A stretch of 64,000 nt of DNA from Eriocheir sinensis (taxonomy: Eukaryota > Arthropoda > Malacostraca > Decapoda > Varunidae). Made by a program: the position numbers and the translations under genes. The stretch's first letter is position 1. Each line of letters begins with the position of its first letter. Of this stretch, positions 1 through 11,660 are shown in pieces. The DNA lies in assembly GCF_024679095.1 (NCBI RefSeq), contig NW_026111626.1, positions 270,001 to 334,000 on the forward strand, read 5' to 3'. The notes beneath the pieces are model-generated. The model made no database searches and was not told where the DNA came from. It was given only the letters and a program-made list of their open reading frames with translations.

Positions 1-1224
1 GGTTTCTGCTATGTTCTCTTAAGCTGAGTAGATAACACTCATACCACAACTTTTTGAAGCTTTCTAATATTTCTTCTTGGACTTCAAGAGTCTTTTCTAA
101 AGAGGGTTGGCTCTGGTCATCGACCCACACTTCCTCATCCCCCCTCAGTACGAGAGATGGGTTCCCATGAAGTTTCAAGAAGGAGTTAGGTGTTATAAAC
201 TCCAAGCTTTCTGAACTGGACCGGTAGGTCAAGGGTCTAGAATTTATGGCCAACTGAATGCTTGACAAGGATGTTAACAACTCAAAGTATGTCAACTTGG
301 CCCTTCCGACTACTTTATACAAACAATTCTTGAGCACCCTTATTAACCTTTCCCAAGCAGAGCCTACCCATGCTGAATATAAGGGAATTCTCACATGCTT
401 GATGTTAATTCTCTCCAGTTCTTCTTGAACTTCTTTGGATTGTAGGGAGTTTTCTAAAATATTGCCACCTTTTAAGAAGGCTTTGGCATTATCACTGTAC
501 AGGTAATGGGGAATAGATTATAGATTACAAAATCTGTGAAAGGCCAACAGAAAATTCTTTGTAGACATGTCAGGTAATAATTCAAAGTGAACAGCTCTAA
601 TATTAAGACAAGTGAATTCCAAAACATAAACCTTGACAGACTGATCACTAAGTTCATCTTTGACCCAGAAATGGCCAGTATAATCTACCCCGACATGTTG
701 AAAAGGTTTAACTAGGTTCATGTGATGCTTAGGCATATCTGTGAATTCTGGGTACTTAAATGCCAAGGCATTATATTTTTTACATACATTACAAGAGCTT
801 AGTGTGCTCTTGACTGCCATCCTACCCTTAGGTATCCAGTACCCTTGTTCCCGTAAATATTTCAAGGTAGTTCCAATGCCTAAATGTTGCATTTTGTTAT
901 GACAATCATTAATTATCAATATAGTTAACCTGTGCTCCTTAGGGAGAAACACAGGGTGATGTATGTCATACTTGAAGTATTGACACCTACTTATCCTGCC
1001 TTTGGACCTTATAATGCCTCTTTCTTCAAGAAATAAGTTGAGGTTAGATACCAGAGGAGGATTTTTTTTTCATTTGCATTATTTGGATTGTTCAAGAAAT
1101 TCAGTTCATTCTGGAAACGCTCAGTTTGAGCCACCTTTACCCAATACTCTAAGGCTTTCTTTTTAGGATCACAATTCTTTATTTTATTTAGAAATTTATA
1201 TAGGTAAGCTGTGCACTTCAACAA
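1..1224 (-). pseudogene. BEL/Pao integrase and C-terminal domain (degenerate)
   Basis: The integrase joins retroelement cDNA to the host chromosome. Between 518 and 952 the minus strand gives an N-terminal zinc-binding region (His residues, then CNVC) followed by the start of the catalytic core with a GVDYTG stretch, as in BEL/Pao integrases. The region from about 470 to 1 reads as the conserved segment C-terminal to the integrase in this group (DUF5641-like), ending in a Glu-rich then Trp-Tyr-rich stretch. The reading frame shifts near 960-1,009 and again near 500, so the gene is broken. It belongs to the retrotransposon and runs off the window. The upstream piece 1,009-1,224 is in the RNase H frame. 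Confidence 0.8.
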
Positions 1225-1239
1225 GCCCTCAAAGGAAGA

Positions 1240-2217
1240 TTATTTATTTATATTTATTACTCCTGTATTTACATTAGGCGATTGAGAGGTACAAGCAGTG
1301 CATATTTTGCCTTTTTGAGAAGGTGCTATGCTCAACAAAGGGTATTGAGGCCACAGTTGGTAATCATTAGTAAGCCACTGTGGTCCCTCCAGCCAGAACT
1401 TCATTTTATCCAGATATTTGCTATAAGATAACCCTTTGGTTAGCATATCTGCTGGGTTATCTTCAGTGTGTACATAGTGGTATGCTACAGGTAACTTGAA
1501 TTTCTTACTTATTTCAGTCTTCAGGCCATCAGCTTCTAACACTCTGTTTTTCAATAATTTGGATTTTACTTTAGTATCCTTAGTTAGAAGCCAATTTAGC
1601 ACCACCTGAGCATCCACACAGATATTTATAAATTGAATTTGGATGTGTTGATGAGCCTCTAAAATTGTAGGTAAGCATTTGAAAGCTAATATCACACCCA
1701 TGAGCTCTAGAGTGGGGATGCTGTGTTCATTTCTCTATTTAATGGAGCTACCTTAGACTTAGAGTGTAGGTATGTACTTCTACCCTCTCCATCTAGAGCG
1801 TAGGCAACAAAGCCATACGCTTCAGCGGAACTGTCTCAAAAATATGTAGCCCATATGTGTTTAGCTCGTTTAGAGCTTGTCTAGAAATGATACTTCTGAC
1901 AGCATCTCCAAGTCTCTACTTAATTTTTCGTCTCAGTACAGATCTCTTCAGGAAGGGTTCGTCCCAGCCTCCTTCTAGTTCCCATTTTTCCTCATTAATA
2001 ATTTTTCTCTTAAGGTCACAGGTAGAGCCAAATTCAAAGGATCAAATAGTTCGGAAGTTTGAGAAAGGACATGGCGTTTTGTGTTTGCTTCTGGATTTAT
2101 TTTGCATGTAGCTATGCTCAGTGAATCCTGCTGAACATTATATCTATACCCTAGCACCTTTTCTTCTTCGCTGGAGTGTTCTACTAATCTTCCATCACTT
2201 TCCATCTGTTCTCTCAA
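1240..2217 (-). pseudogene. BEL/Pao RNase H / A17-like region of pol
   Basis: This section lies between reverse transcriptase and integrase. The piece 1,240-1,701 contains a DNPAD motif followed by a stretch ending WLTNDYQLWP, which is the usual form of the end of RNase H in BEL/Pao elements. The piece 1,975-2,217 reads as the A17-like connector, with an LGYRYN segment and a later FDPL(N)LA segment. Both are in the frame of the RT, separated by stops and by a damaged stretch at about 1,702-1,974. No intact product is possible. Confidence 0.75.
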
Positions 2218-2235
2218 TTCAGTTGAATTGGAATT

Positions 2236-2997
2236 CTAAGCTCTTAAGGTAAATCCACCTGCCTTCATTCTTTCATATGCCAGATTATATAATTTCTTCA
2301 TTTCTGTTATTTCATTTCCTGTTACCAATAGATTATCTACATAAAAATTATTTGCCAATATTTTGCTTAATTTGTCATCAGGAAATGAACTTGCATGATG
2401 TTTCATCACATAGTGCAAGATGAATGGGGAAGAGGTGAACCCAAACACTATGGTCTTGAGCCTGTAGGTGACCAGTTTGTTGCCTCTTTTCCAAAAGAAG
2501 CAAAACCTGTTTTGGTCTACTTCATTTTTTAATTTAATCATCAAAAAGGCTTGTTTTACATCACTGAGCATGACTGATTTATTGGTGCGAAAATATAAAA
2601 GTAATTGAAGAATGTTATTCATTAAATCTACACCTGGGTAGGCAGCCTCATTAAGAGAAGGTAATTCCTTCTTGGTTTTTAATGAACAATTGAACACAGG
2701 TCTTATTTTAGTTGTTACTTGTTCTTCCATTTTGATGACAGGTCTATGAGGTATTCAAATCTTTTCATTATACTGAGAAGGGTTTACTTCAATTTCTTCT
2801 ATTATGCCGTCAGCCAGCTGTTGGTCAAATACAGCTTGATGCTTTTCTAGTAACCCCTTTCTTTTTAAGTGGTCCAGAGTTCGGTCCAACACGTTAAGTG
2901 CAACAGAATGATTTGAAGGAACATAACCTATTTTGTCTGAATACCATGACAACTCAACATTATAACGACCCTCTTTGAAAGTAATACCATCTTCAAA
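2236..2997 (-). pseudogene. BEL/Pao reverse transcriptase, 3' part (interrupted)
   Basis: This encodes the palm and fingers of a BEL/Pao reverse transcriptase, which copies the element RNA into cDNA. The minus-strand reading shows an RPVFNCS segment, a SDVKQAF segment that holds the first catalytic Asp, and a YVDNLL motif holding the YxDD-equivalent pair. The stretch 2,755-2,997 is the part just upstream, in the same frame after a stop near 2,755. Upstream of 2,997 the reading stops at the poly(T) of the inserted LINE and resumes at about 6,320. Confidence 0.85.
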
Positions 2998-3093
2998 CTT
3001 TTTTTTTTTTTTTTTTTACAGCTAAGGAGACAGCTCAAGGGCGCAAAGGAAGAAAAAAAAGAAAAGCCCTTACTCACTGCTCCCGAGCAGAGG

Positions 3094-3534
3094 TTAAAGG
3101 TGTCCAAAATCAGAGGTTAATTTCGGGAGGAGGTGTCCTGATACCCTCCTCTTGAAAGAGTTCAAGTCGTAGGCAGGAGGAAATACAGATAAAGGAAGAT
3201 TGTTCCAGAGTTTACCAGCGTGAGGGATGAAAGAGTGAAGATGCTGGTTAACTCTTGCATAAGGGGTTTGGTCAGTATAGGGATGAGCATGAGTAGAAAG
3301 TCGAGTGCAGCGGGGCCGCGGGAGGGGGGGAAGCATGCAGTTAGCAAGTTCAGAAGAGCAGTCAGCGTGGAAATATCGATAGAAGATAGAAAGAGAGGCA
3401 ACATTGCGGCGGAATTTAAGAGGTAGAAGACTATCAGTATGAGGAGGAGAGCTGATGAGACGAAGAGCCTTAGCCTCCACTCTGTCCAGAAGAGCTGTGT
3501 GGTGGAGCCCCCACACATGAGATGCATACTCCAT
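3094..3534 (-). pseudogene. LINE A: C-terminal part of ORF2
   Basis: The C-terminal end of the LINE polyprotein, downstream of the polymerase core. It contains the MEYASHVWG motif typical of the thumb-side region of jockey/CR1-like RTs, then a Leu/His/Pro-rich tail that ends at a stop near 3,094. It is in a different frame from the RT core at 3,540-4,667, so a frameshift lies at about 3,535-3,550. The bases from 3,093 down to 3,018 are the element's short 3' untranslated region. Confidence 0.8.
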
Positions 3535-3539
3535 ACGAG

Positions 3540-4667
3540 GGCGGACAAGGCCCTGTATATGGACAGCAACTGTGCAGGGGAGAAGAACTGGCGGAGACGG
3601 TACAGAACGCCCAGCCTCGAGGAAGCTGATTTAGTAAGAGATGAGATATGAAGTTTCCAGTTGAGATTTTGAGTTAAGGATAGACCGAGGATGTTTAGTG
3701 TTGAGGAAGGTGATAGCTGGGTGTTGTCAAAGAATAGGGGATAGTTGTTTGGAAGATTGTGTCGAGTGGATAGGTGGAGAAACTGTGTTTTTGAGGCGTT
3801 GAAGGACACCAGGTTCTTCTTGCCCCAATCGGAAATAATAGTAAGGTCTGAGGCTAAGCGTTCTGCAGCCTCCAGCCTTGAGTCGTTAAGTTCCTGAAGG
3901 GTGGGTCTTCTATTAAAAGAAGTTGAATAATGCAGAGTGGAATCATCGGCGTAGGAATGGATAGGACAGTTCGTTTTGGAAAGAAGATCATCAATGAACA
4001 ACAGAAAACGAGTGGGAGATAGGACAGAACCCTGTGGGACACCACTTTTAATAGATTTAGGGGAAGAACAGTGACCGTCTACCACGGCAGAAATAGAACG
4101 GTCAGAAAGGAAACTGGAGATAAAGGTACAGAGAGAAGGATAGAAACCGTAGGAGGGTAGTTTAGAAAGCAAAGATTTTTGCCAGACCCTATCAAAAGCT
4201 TTTGATATGTCCAGCGCAATAGCAAAAGTTTCACCGAAACGGCTAAGAGAGGATGACCAAGAGTCAGTTAAGAAGGCTAAGAGATCACCAGTAGAACGCC
4301 CCTTGCGGAACCCATACTGGCGATCAGATAGAAGGTCAGAAGTGGAAAGGTGCTTTTGAATCTTCCGGTTGAGGATTGATTCAAAAGCTTTAGATAGACA
4401 AGAAAGTAAAGCAATAGGACGGTAGTTTGAGGGATTGGAGCGGTCACCCTTCTTAGGTACAGGCTGTATGAAGGCATACTTCCAGCAAGAAGGAAAGGTA
4501 GATGTTGACAGGCAGAGGCGAAAGAGTTTGACCAGGCAGGGTGACAGCACGGAGGCACAGTTTTTAAGGACAATAGGAGGCACTCCATCAGGTCCATAAG
4601 CCTTCTGAGGATTGAGGCCAGAGAGGGCATAGAAAACATCATTTTGAAGAATCTTTATAACAGGCAT
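3540..4667 (-). pseudogene. LINE A: reverse transcriptase core
   Basis: The enzyme makes cDNA on nicked target DNA. The minus-strand reading shows the usual RT blocks in order: a YGPDGVPP segment, a SNYRPIAL segment, a LDISKAFDRV segment with the first catalytic Asp, an SGVPQGSVLSP segment and YADD with the catalytic pair. The translation continues past 3,540 only in a wrong frame. It is also out of frame with the endonuclease at 4,787-6,010, with the break between about 4,667 and 4,790. The element is therefore inactive as it stands. Confidence 0.9.
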
Positions 4668-4786
4668 AAAGGAGTCAGAGGGGGGATGAGTAGGAGGAAT
4701 ATGCCCAGAATCGTCCAGAGTGGAGTTTTAGAAAAGTTTGAGAGAAGAGTTCAGCCTTAGAGATAGATGAGACGGCAGTGTTGCCG

Positions 4787-6010
4787 TCAGGACTGAGAGT
4801 GGAGGAAAGATGAAGAAGTGAAGTTGGAGGAGATGTTTTTGGCTAGATGCCAGAAGTCACGGGAAGAGTTAGAGAAAGCAAGGTTTTGACATTTTCTATT
4901 AATGAAAGAATTTTTGGCTAGTCGGAGAATAGATTTGGCACGATTTCGGGCAGAAATGTAAAGTTCATAATTAGCATTAGTTTGAAGGCTCTGGTACCTT
5001 TTGTGAGCTACCTCTCTATCATTGATAGCACGAGAACAAGCGTGATTAAACCAAGGCTTTTTAGCGTGAGGAGTAGAGAAAGAACGAGGAATGTATGCCT
5101 CCATTCCAGAGACAATCACCTCTGTGATGCGCTGAGCACACACAGAGGGGTCTCTATCCTGGAAGCAATAATCATTCCACGGGAAATCGGAAAAGTACAT
5201 CCTCAGGTCGTCCCACCGAGCTGAAGCAAAATGCCAGAAGCATCGCCTCTTCGGTGGGTCCAGAGGGTGTACAGGAGCGATAGGACAGGATGCAGAAATA
5301 AGATTGTGATCGGAGGAGCCCAACGGAGAGAACAGTTTGACAGAATAAGCAGAAGGGTTTGAGGTAAGGAAGAGGTCTAGAATGTTGGGCCGATCTCCAA
5401 GACGGTCAGGAATACGTGTAGGGTGCTGGACCAACTGCTCTAGGTCGTTGAGGATAGCAAAGTTGTAGGCTTGTTCACCAGGATGGTCAGTGAAAGAGGA
5501 TGAAAGCCAAAGCTGGTGGTGAACATTGAAATCTCCTAGGATGGAGATTTCAGCGAAGGGAGAGTGGGTCAAGATGTGCTCCACTTTAGAATTCAAATAG
5601 TCAAAGAATTTTACATAGTTGGTAGAGTTAGGTGAGAGATAAACAGCACAGATGTATTTAGTAATAGAATGACAGTGAAGTCTTAACCAGATGGTGGCAA
5701 ATTCAGAAGAGTCAAGGTCGTGGGCACGAGAGCAAGTGATGTCGTTGCGCACGTAGGCGCAACATCCAGCTTTGGATTGAAATTTAGGATAGAGATAGTA
5801 GGAGGGAACAGAGTAGAGATTGCTGTCAGTAGCCTCAGAAACCTGTGTTTCGGTAAGGAAGAGAAGGTGAGGTTTAGAGGAGGAGAGATGATGTTCCACA
5901 GAATGAAAATTAGAGCGAAGACCGCGAATGTTGCAGAAATTGAGAAGAAAGAGGTTCGAGGAGTTATCAAGACACCTCTCGGGTCGGCAGCCAGAAGGGG
6001 AGTCCTCCAT
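4787..6010 (-). pseudogene. LINE A: APE-like endonuclease
   Basis: The endonuclease nicks the target to prime reverse transcription. Visible blocks are [10 protein letters not shown] near the start, a FLTETQ segment with the metal-binding Glu, ILGDFNVHH with the catalytic Asp/Asn, and SSDHNLI near the end, which are the expected APE-type motifs in order. The domain is followed by a Lys/Arg-rich linker leading towards the RT. The same linker, much diverged, is recognisable on the plus strand near 27,960-28,215 and 51,343-51,600, so this family has other fragments in the window. Confidence 0.88.
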
Positions 6011-6308
6011 GGGGGAATTTGTGGTCCCCCCCCCCAGTCGGGGACTCCGAGGCTTGGTGTATGTGCGCCATTTTGAAATTTTAATTTTGGGAAAAGGTGT
6101 ATATGTTGTGTGAATGCGGTGTGGTGTGGATAGAGAGAGGATCTGTCTTTAGAGAGCATGCTGAACTACTCTCCGGTGTTGGTGAGACAATAGGGAAACG
6201 GTTAGTGAGGACATGGGAAGGGTCTTTGGAGGGCTTCAGCTCCCTTCTCACCTCCCATATATACCTCACCGGGAGTGGCTTGCGCCCGTTCGGTAGGTGT
6301 CTTCCTAC

Positions 6309-7263
6309 CTACTCCAGCCGCTTTATTTGTTCGCTTTCTAGGGACAATAGGTCTTGATCAGTGGTTTTAATTCCTAAGGACTCGAGACTAAAAAGATGTT
6401 CCAGTCCATTGTCCACTTCCGTGTCCTCTAGAAGGTGATCAAGTGGGTTGAAATATAATTTTATAGGGTCCAAAACGGCATTTACCATTGTTTTAGTTTT
6501 GTTGCATAGGTTTTTCTCATCCTTTTTTGTTAGGAGACGCATAACAAATTGCTGTTCTGCTGGACTTCAAAAGTTAAATACATTTCCAATGGGAGCTACT
6601 TTGTTGTGCAAAACTAAACATTTACCTCCTAATTTCTCTTGCCAGGACACTGATGACATAGACTGTAGAATGTCAATGCCCTAGCATATCAACTTGGATA
6701 GTTTCATGGTTCTTGGCCTCATAGAAGTGTTCATCCAACAATTTTATGTTATTTTCCTTGAATTTGCAAATGACTGCGTTCATCCCTGGAACGTAAAAAT
6801 TAATGTCCAAGGTCTTGTCCACCAATAAGGGAACAAAAGTGAATCGATCTTCTAATTTAATCCCTGTAGCCATTTGTTTGAAGCTTTTTGTTTCTGCACC
6901 AATGTAGGTTCCAATATCGCAATGTAGGGAAAACAATTTATTCACATCTGGGCAAAGGTCTTTGGCAGCGGTTTCCGAAATATATGATCTTTGGCTTCCG
7001 GTATCAACAAGGCACCTAACCTTTCTACTCTTTCTGCCATTCTTTAAAGTTAAAGTCATCGTTGGCAGCAATTGGCAAGAGTCGAAACTTCTTTGAGCCA
7101 GGCACAAGCTTATATTTGTTAATTTGAGGTTTAGCTTTATCTTTCTTGTCGGCCGAGGGACACAAGGGTGTAATATGTTCTTTGAACCGACAGACTCTGC
7201 ATTGGTATCTAAGTTTACCCTGTTTTCCATAACAGCTGTTCTCATCGTGCCCCGAACCAGCAC
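6309..7263 (-). pseudogene. BEL/Pao aspartic protease and pol N terminus
   Basis: The retroviral-type protease cleaves the element's polyprotein. At 6,673-7,263 the minus-strand reading has VDTGSQRSYIS, the catalytic DTGS motif with the SYIS extension characteristic of BEL/Pao. The piece 6,309-6,542 is the linker that leads into the RT and stops at the LINE junction near 6,318. Protease and linker are in different frames, and the protease overlaps the zinc-knuckle reading in another frame, so at least one frameshift lies here. Confidence 0.85.
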
Positions 7264-7441
7264 ACCTGGTACACATAGATAATTCTTTTAGTCGGGCAAT
7301 TTTGGCTTCCAAGTTGGTAAAGTTCGAGCATTGGCCCAAAGAATGCCCACAATCCCCACATAACTTACAAGTTAATTCTGTGGAGAAGGATTTGTAATTT
7401 TGGAGTGTACCCTTTGGGGCTTGGGTTTCTCTGGCCTTCAT
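7025..7441 (-). pseudogene. BEL/Pao zinc-knuckle segment
   Basis: This nucleic-acid-binding segment sits between gag and the protease. Three CCHC knuckles of the form C-X2-C-X4-H-X4-C are visible in order: CKLCGDCGHSLGQC, CTRCAGSGHDENSC and CRVCRFKEHITPLC. Three knuckles before a DTGS protease is a BEL/Pao hallmark. The frame differs from gag upstream (7,561-7,977) and from the main protease frame. Confidence 0.85.
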
Positions 7442-8516
7442 TGGCGGTTTGTTTTCACCTGAGGAGGGCTTATTGTTGCCTTTATTAAAATTCTTAGGCT
7501 TTACTGAACAAGTTTTACTTAGAGTGGTGAGAACTCTGTGATAATTTTCAAAGATATCAGTTATGGTGGGGTAATTCTTGGATAGAAGACGAATAAATTC
7601 CCTTTTACTGTTGCTGGCAATTTGTCAAAGATGATGTGGCTGATAAGGGAATGACCAGCTGAGTCTGGCTCCTGAAAGTTAAGGCCATGAGTCTTTAACT
7701 CGGCTAAATAGGCCCTTATCTCATTTATGAAAATCTTGGTGGAAGTATATTCAGGGTCAAATGAAGAGCTAGGATAAAATTTCATTATATTCTTATAAGT
7801 TTCATCAATAATGAATTCTTTGTCTAAAAATTCTTTCTCCAGCATTTGGACGGCTGTTTTGTAATTAGCATCCGTTATGGATAAATGTTTCACTACAGAG
7901 AGAGCATAATCTCTCAAATAGCCAATTAAATAGGCTAGATTGGTAACATCAGTCAGATGCTTTCTCGTCCCAATCACATTATTAAATTGGTTAAAAAGGT
8001 ATTAAAAGCAAACTTGTCCTTCCCCTTTCCCGAAAATGTTCCACAATTCAATGGGGGAGGCTTACCTGCACTAAAATTCATCTGTGACATAAACTGCATC
8101 AGATTCTGTGAAGTAATATCACTTTGAGCACCTCTTAAATCCTGATCCTTATTAAGCTCAACATACCGATCTAATTATATTTCAATCTATAGTGAGAAAT
8201 TCATTTGATCTTCCAACTCTGAGGCATAGTAAGTTTCATTCTTACTTTCAAGGTCTGTTTGATCCATTACTTTATTTATTGTGTCATCATAGTGTCTCAC
8301 TTGTACCATTTCTAATTCTATTTTATTGGTCAAGCTCTTACTTAAGGAGGGTGTCAAGGGATCTGAGTTAATTCTTTCAATTGCTTAAGAAGGAGTGTTA
8401 TTTTTCTTTTAAAGATTCCCCTGCTCCTTCTCAGGGTCTTAATTATCTCTTGGGGAACAGAGTTTTTAACTACTCCTTGGGTGGCTGTTTCCTCAGGGTT
8501 TAGCTTTGAATCCATT
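7442..8516 (-). pseudogene. BEL/Pao gag (degenerate)
   Basis: Gag forms the particle that packages element RNA. The piece 7,561-7,977 reads as the BEL gag core (an IGYLRDYAL segment, then LISHIIFDKLP). A plausible start ATG is at about 8,516, giving a Met-Asp-Ser-Lys N terminus; the longer frame to 8,590 only adds leader sequence. The frame changes between 8,354 and 7,977, and at least one stop interrupts 8,000-8,350, so it is a relic. Confidence 0.7.
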
Positions 8517-8626
8517 GTGGCAAATATAGAAGCAAGCTCAATTTTGATATAAACAATCTTAAAGGGTTTCCTTAATAGGGGTGGTTTCAATTAAAAGGAC
8601 AATTATATAAAAAAGAGACCCCTAAC

Positions 8627-9715
8627 TGTACAAGGAGGCAGTCCCGGACCGGCTAGTTGGCCCTCAATTGCCACTAGCTATTCAACTGAATAATGCTTCG
8701 GGCATCTGGGGGTCAACTACTTACTGCCGGTGTTCAAGGGCGTATTTTAAAACCACCCAAGACTGCATCCCCGTAGTACGTACCTCACCAAACCAGTTCC
8801 TCGCAGTGAACCACACCCCGAGATACTGAGGGTGGTCGAGGAGGAAGGTCGAAGTACCATTAAGCAACTCATATCACCCGATCTCTGAACCCGTTTGCTA
8901 GAACCAACTCGTGGTCCCAACTCCTAAACCGAGACAGATCACGTATACATAAGAATGACCAAACAGTAACACTTTCATCTTTACTTTATGCTGCCTCAGG
9001 AGATGAACTAACAAGGCTGTACTCTTTGCTAAATTCAACTGAATCTAGCAAAGAGCAGTTGATGTAGTTACTCACTTCTTTTGAAAATATTGCACTACTT
9101 TTGAAAATATGTTGTGATACAGTGAATTCGCCGTACCCAACGGTTATGTTTCTCGCAAGACACTAGAACTGCACCACGACAACTCCACAAAAAAGACACA
9201 CAAACCACTTACCACTAATTCATCAGGGGTGCCGGGCTTTCCCCTTACAAGCACCTCCTAGCGTTGCAACGATAATCCTAACAGGCCTAATAGTAATATC
9301 TATTTGTAATCACTGTAGGAGGCACTTATCTTTCGAAGGGTTTCAAAAGTAGTGGTCTCTTGAATTAAGTTTTGGAGGAGTCCTGTAGTCCTCGGGACTA
9401 AGTTTAAGTCAGCACTGTCGCGAGTTAGTGTGGGGCGAAGCGCTGAAGGTGTTGTTTGCTAGAGAGCAGGTGATGTAGTGGGCCAAAAGCCAACCACGTT
9501 ATTCCTTTGATTGTAAATGTGTTTAGTCTTCAGGCAGTGAATACGGTGATACTGTCTCGGTCTGGGAGCCGATGAGCGAAGCATGTAAGTACCATCCAAG
9601 GCTTATTTGAGCTCAGACGACACTCTTAGTTGGCTTGAACTCTTGGCCCGAGACTAGTTCATAAGGGAATAGTTAATTTGTCTAATCCCCTGGTTAATTG
9701 ACCTAATTCCTAACA
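8627..9715 (-). repeat. Putative 5' LTR of the BEL/Pao element
   Basis: On the minus strand this stretch begins TGTTAGGAATTAGG at 9,715 and ends TTGTACA at 8,627, giving TG...CA ends and a length of about 1.09 kb. It lies directly upstream of the gag leader and has no coding sequence. The partner LTR is outside the window, so the borders are inferred and not confirmed by comparison. The roughly 110 bases between it and gag would hold the primer-binding site, which I cannot identify with confidence. Confidence 0.45.
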
Positions 9716-9849
9716 CCGTTTGCCATAGAAGTGGCTTGCAGGGAAGGATTAAAGCACTTGTGCACCTACTCTTGGATATACGTTCTGTTCACTCCCGATG
9801 CAGCAAAGTGGCGATCAATACGTTTCTTGAATGAGTTGATGCTCTCTGC

Positions 9850-10385
9850 GCTAACCACTTCTGGATGGAGCTGGATGGAATACACTAACACTACAGAGAG
9901 AGACAGATCGAGAGACTTATTAGAACCTTTGCTGGAGTGAGCTAGATGTAATACACTAACAGCAGAGTGACAGACAGAGAGCTATTAGAACCTTTGCTAG
10001 GGTTGGATGGAGCTGGATGGGATACACTAACACTACAGAGAGAGACATATAGAGGGATTTATTAGAACCTTTGCTAGGGTTGGATGGAGCTGGATGGGAT
10101 ACACTAACACTACAGAGAGAGACATAGAGACTTATTAGAACCTTTGCTGGGGTTGGATGGAGCTGGATGGGATACACTAACAACAGAGAGTGACATGGAT
10201 AATAGTGGAGATAATTAGTGGCTGATTTTGATCATGAATGTGATAATGAGTAATGATGAAGATGATGAAAATAATGAGGAGGTCAGACAGAGAAATAAAT
10301 AGGGATAGTTATTAGAGCCTTTGCTGGAGGTGGATGAAGTGGATGGGGTACTCTAACAATAGATAAAATTAAATATGGTGAATTA
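9850..10385. repeat. 72-76-bp tandem repeat
   Basis: The unit carries GGTTGGATGGAGCTGGATGG, then GATACACTAAC, then an ACAGAGAGAGACAT stretch and ATTAGAACCTTTGCT. Clear unit starts fall at about 10,003, 10,079 and 10,151, with more degenerate units on both sides. No gene is seen from 9,716 to 11,265. Confidence 0.8.
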
Positions 10386-10395
10386 AGTGTATGGC

Positions 10396-10660
10396 TGTGA
10401 TGATGATGATGAGGAGGAGGAGGAGGAGGAGGAGGAGGAAGAGGAGGAGGAGGAGGAGGGAGAGGATGAAAATGATGGTACACTAACAGCAGAGAGCAAC
10501 AGATGAGGAACAGTGGACTAATATTGACTGATTGTGATGATAATTGTGATGATGATGATGAGGGCGAGGAGGAAAACTATGGTACACTAACAGCAGACAG
10601 ACAGGATGAAAAAGTAATTGTAATTGTAACTGTAATTATTTTTTTCAAGTGTAATTACTC
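10396..10660. repeat. GAT/GAG-rich trinucleotide repeats
   Basis: Purine-rich (GAT)n and (GAG)n runs, best at 10,400-10,470 and 10,545-10,570. They lie in degenerate continuations of the preceding tandem repeat (ACACTAACAGCAGA is seen again at 10,484 and 10,585). Pro/His-rich readings of the other strand are by-products of the repeat. Confidence 0.8.
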
Positions 10661-10699
10661 CAACCCTGGTGACGAGTGCCCCGCCTGCCTGCCCGTCCG

Positions 10700-11265
10700 C
10701 TCGCCTGGCTGCCTACTCTCCTCCTCCTTCCAGCGTGCCAGTGTCAGACCTCCAGCCGGCTACTGAAAGTGAATCAGCTCAGAAGTACCAGCGAGTGGGC
10801 TAGTATGTCACCCCCTTTTTCTCTCTTCCTCCTCCTTCTTCCCCCTCCCTACCTCTCTCTTCCTTTGCCCTCTCACATATCCAGCCTCACTATATTGTTC
10901 AGCCAGGTCTAGTTTAGTCTTCATCCATCTCTTCTTCACCCTGTTCTTGCATCCATGTCTTTAGTATGTCGCCCGCCACGCCCTTCCTCTCCCTCTCTCC
11001 CTCTCTTTCTCTCCCCCTCGCCCACTCAGACATCCAGCCTCACAATATGGTTCATCCAGTTCTAGTTTAGCTCTCATCCATCTCTTCTACACCCTCTTCT
11101 TGCATCCATGTCTTTAATATGTCACCCACCACGCCCCTTCCTCTTCCTCTCTCCTCTCGTTCGCCCTCTCTGACATCTAGTTCCACCATATGGTTCATCC
11201 GCTCCACTTTAGTCGTCATCCACTTCTCTCGTAACCCTTTTGTTGCATCCATGTCTTAAGGTTGA
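10700..11265. repeat. About 155-bp degenerate tandem repeat, pyrimidine-rich
   Basis: Units share TATGTC(A/G)CCC, a CT-rich stretch, ACATCCAGCCTCAC, a TATGGTTCATCC-like segment, TCTAGTTTAG, CATCCATCTCTTC and TTGCATCCATGTCTT. TATGTC(A/G)CCC occurs at about 10,803, 10,965 and 11,118, so the period is about 153-162 bp with roughly four units. Confidence 0.75.
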
Positions 11266-11369
11266 TGGATAAGACTTCATTATTGACTATAATTTTTTTT
11301 TCTCGTATGAACTCGGATGTAAAATATCTTTCCTTTGCGTATGACAATGCCTCGCCCAGCACCAGATCT

Positions 11370-11660
11370 TTCCATCTCCCTTCTTCCCTTCTTCCTTTCC
11401 TTCCTTCCTTCCTTCCTTCCTCCCTCCTTTTCTTCTCCATTGCTTCTTTCTTCCTCCTCCCTCCCTTCCTCCTTTCCTTCTCAATTCCTTCTTTCTTTTC
11501 CCCTTCCTCTGTTCCTTCCTTTCCTCCTAGCTTCAAAGACATATCAACACAGTATATACCCTACCCTTAAATAAACCCTCCAACCCCCTCTACCCCGCCC
11601 TCTCTGACATCACAACCCCCCCCCCCACACACACACACCTGTACACGCCACGCACGCACA
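11370..11660. repeat. (TTCC)n/(CT)n polypyrimidine and (CA)n tract
   Basis: A homopyrimidine stretch with a TTCC core at 11,385-11,530, then C and CA runs at 11,618-11,660. Readings of either strand are Ser/Phe/Leu- or Glu/Arg/Gly-rich and are not genes. Confidence 0.85.

Larger units (their letters stand above)
2999..6318 (-). mobile_element. LINE A: non-LTR retrotransposon inserted in BEL pol
   Basis: A minus-strand element with an endonuclease and reverse transcriptase region and a poly(A) tail, seen as a T run at 2,999-3,017. The 5' limit is set by where the BEL reading resumes, near 6,318. About 300 bases of apparent 5' leader precede the endonuclease start, and no separate ORF1 is visible. 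Domain order is APE-type endonuclease then RT, as in the jockey/I/CR1 assemblage; the exact clade is not settled. Two frameshifts break the reading. No long target site duplication is visible. Confidence 0.88.
1..9715 (-). mobile_element. BEL/Pao-type LTR retrotransposon, broken, 3' end outside the window
   Basis: Reading leftwards from 9,715 there is a putative 5' LTR, a short leader, gag, three zinc knuckles, an aspartic protease, reverse transcriptase, RNase H/A17-like region and integrase. This order, the three-knuckle segment before the protease and the YVDN polymerase motif are those of the BEL/Pao group. The coding region changes frame several times and has in-frame stops, so the copy cannot make its polyprotein. 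A LINE lies inside pol at about 2,999-6,318. The 3' LTR should lie to the left of base 1. Confidence 0.9.

Noticed and set aside
472..657. 61-codon minus frame inside the integrase region
   Set aside because: Overlaps the integrase reading in another frame and has no features.
5720..6076. 118-codon plus-strand frame opposite LINE A endonuclease
   Set aside because: Shadow of the endonuclease region on the other strand, with no domain.
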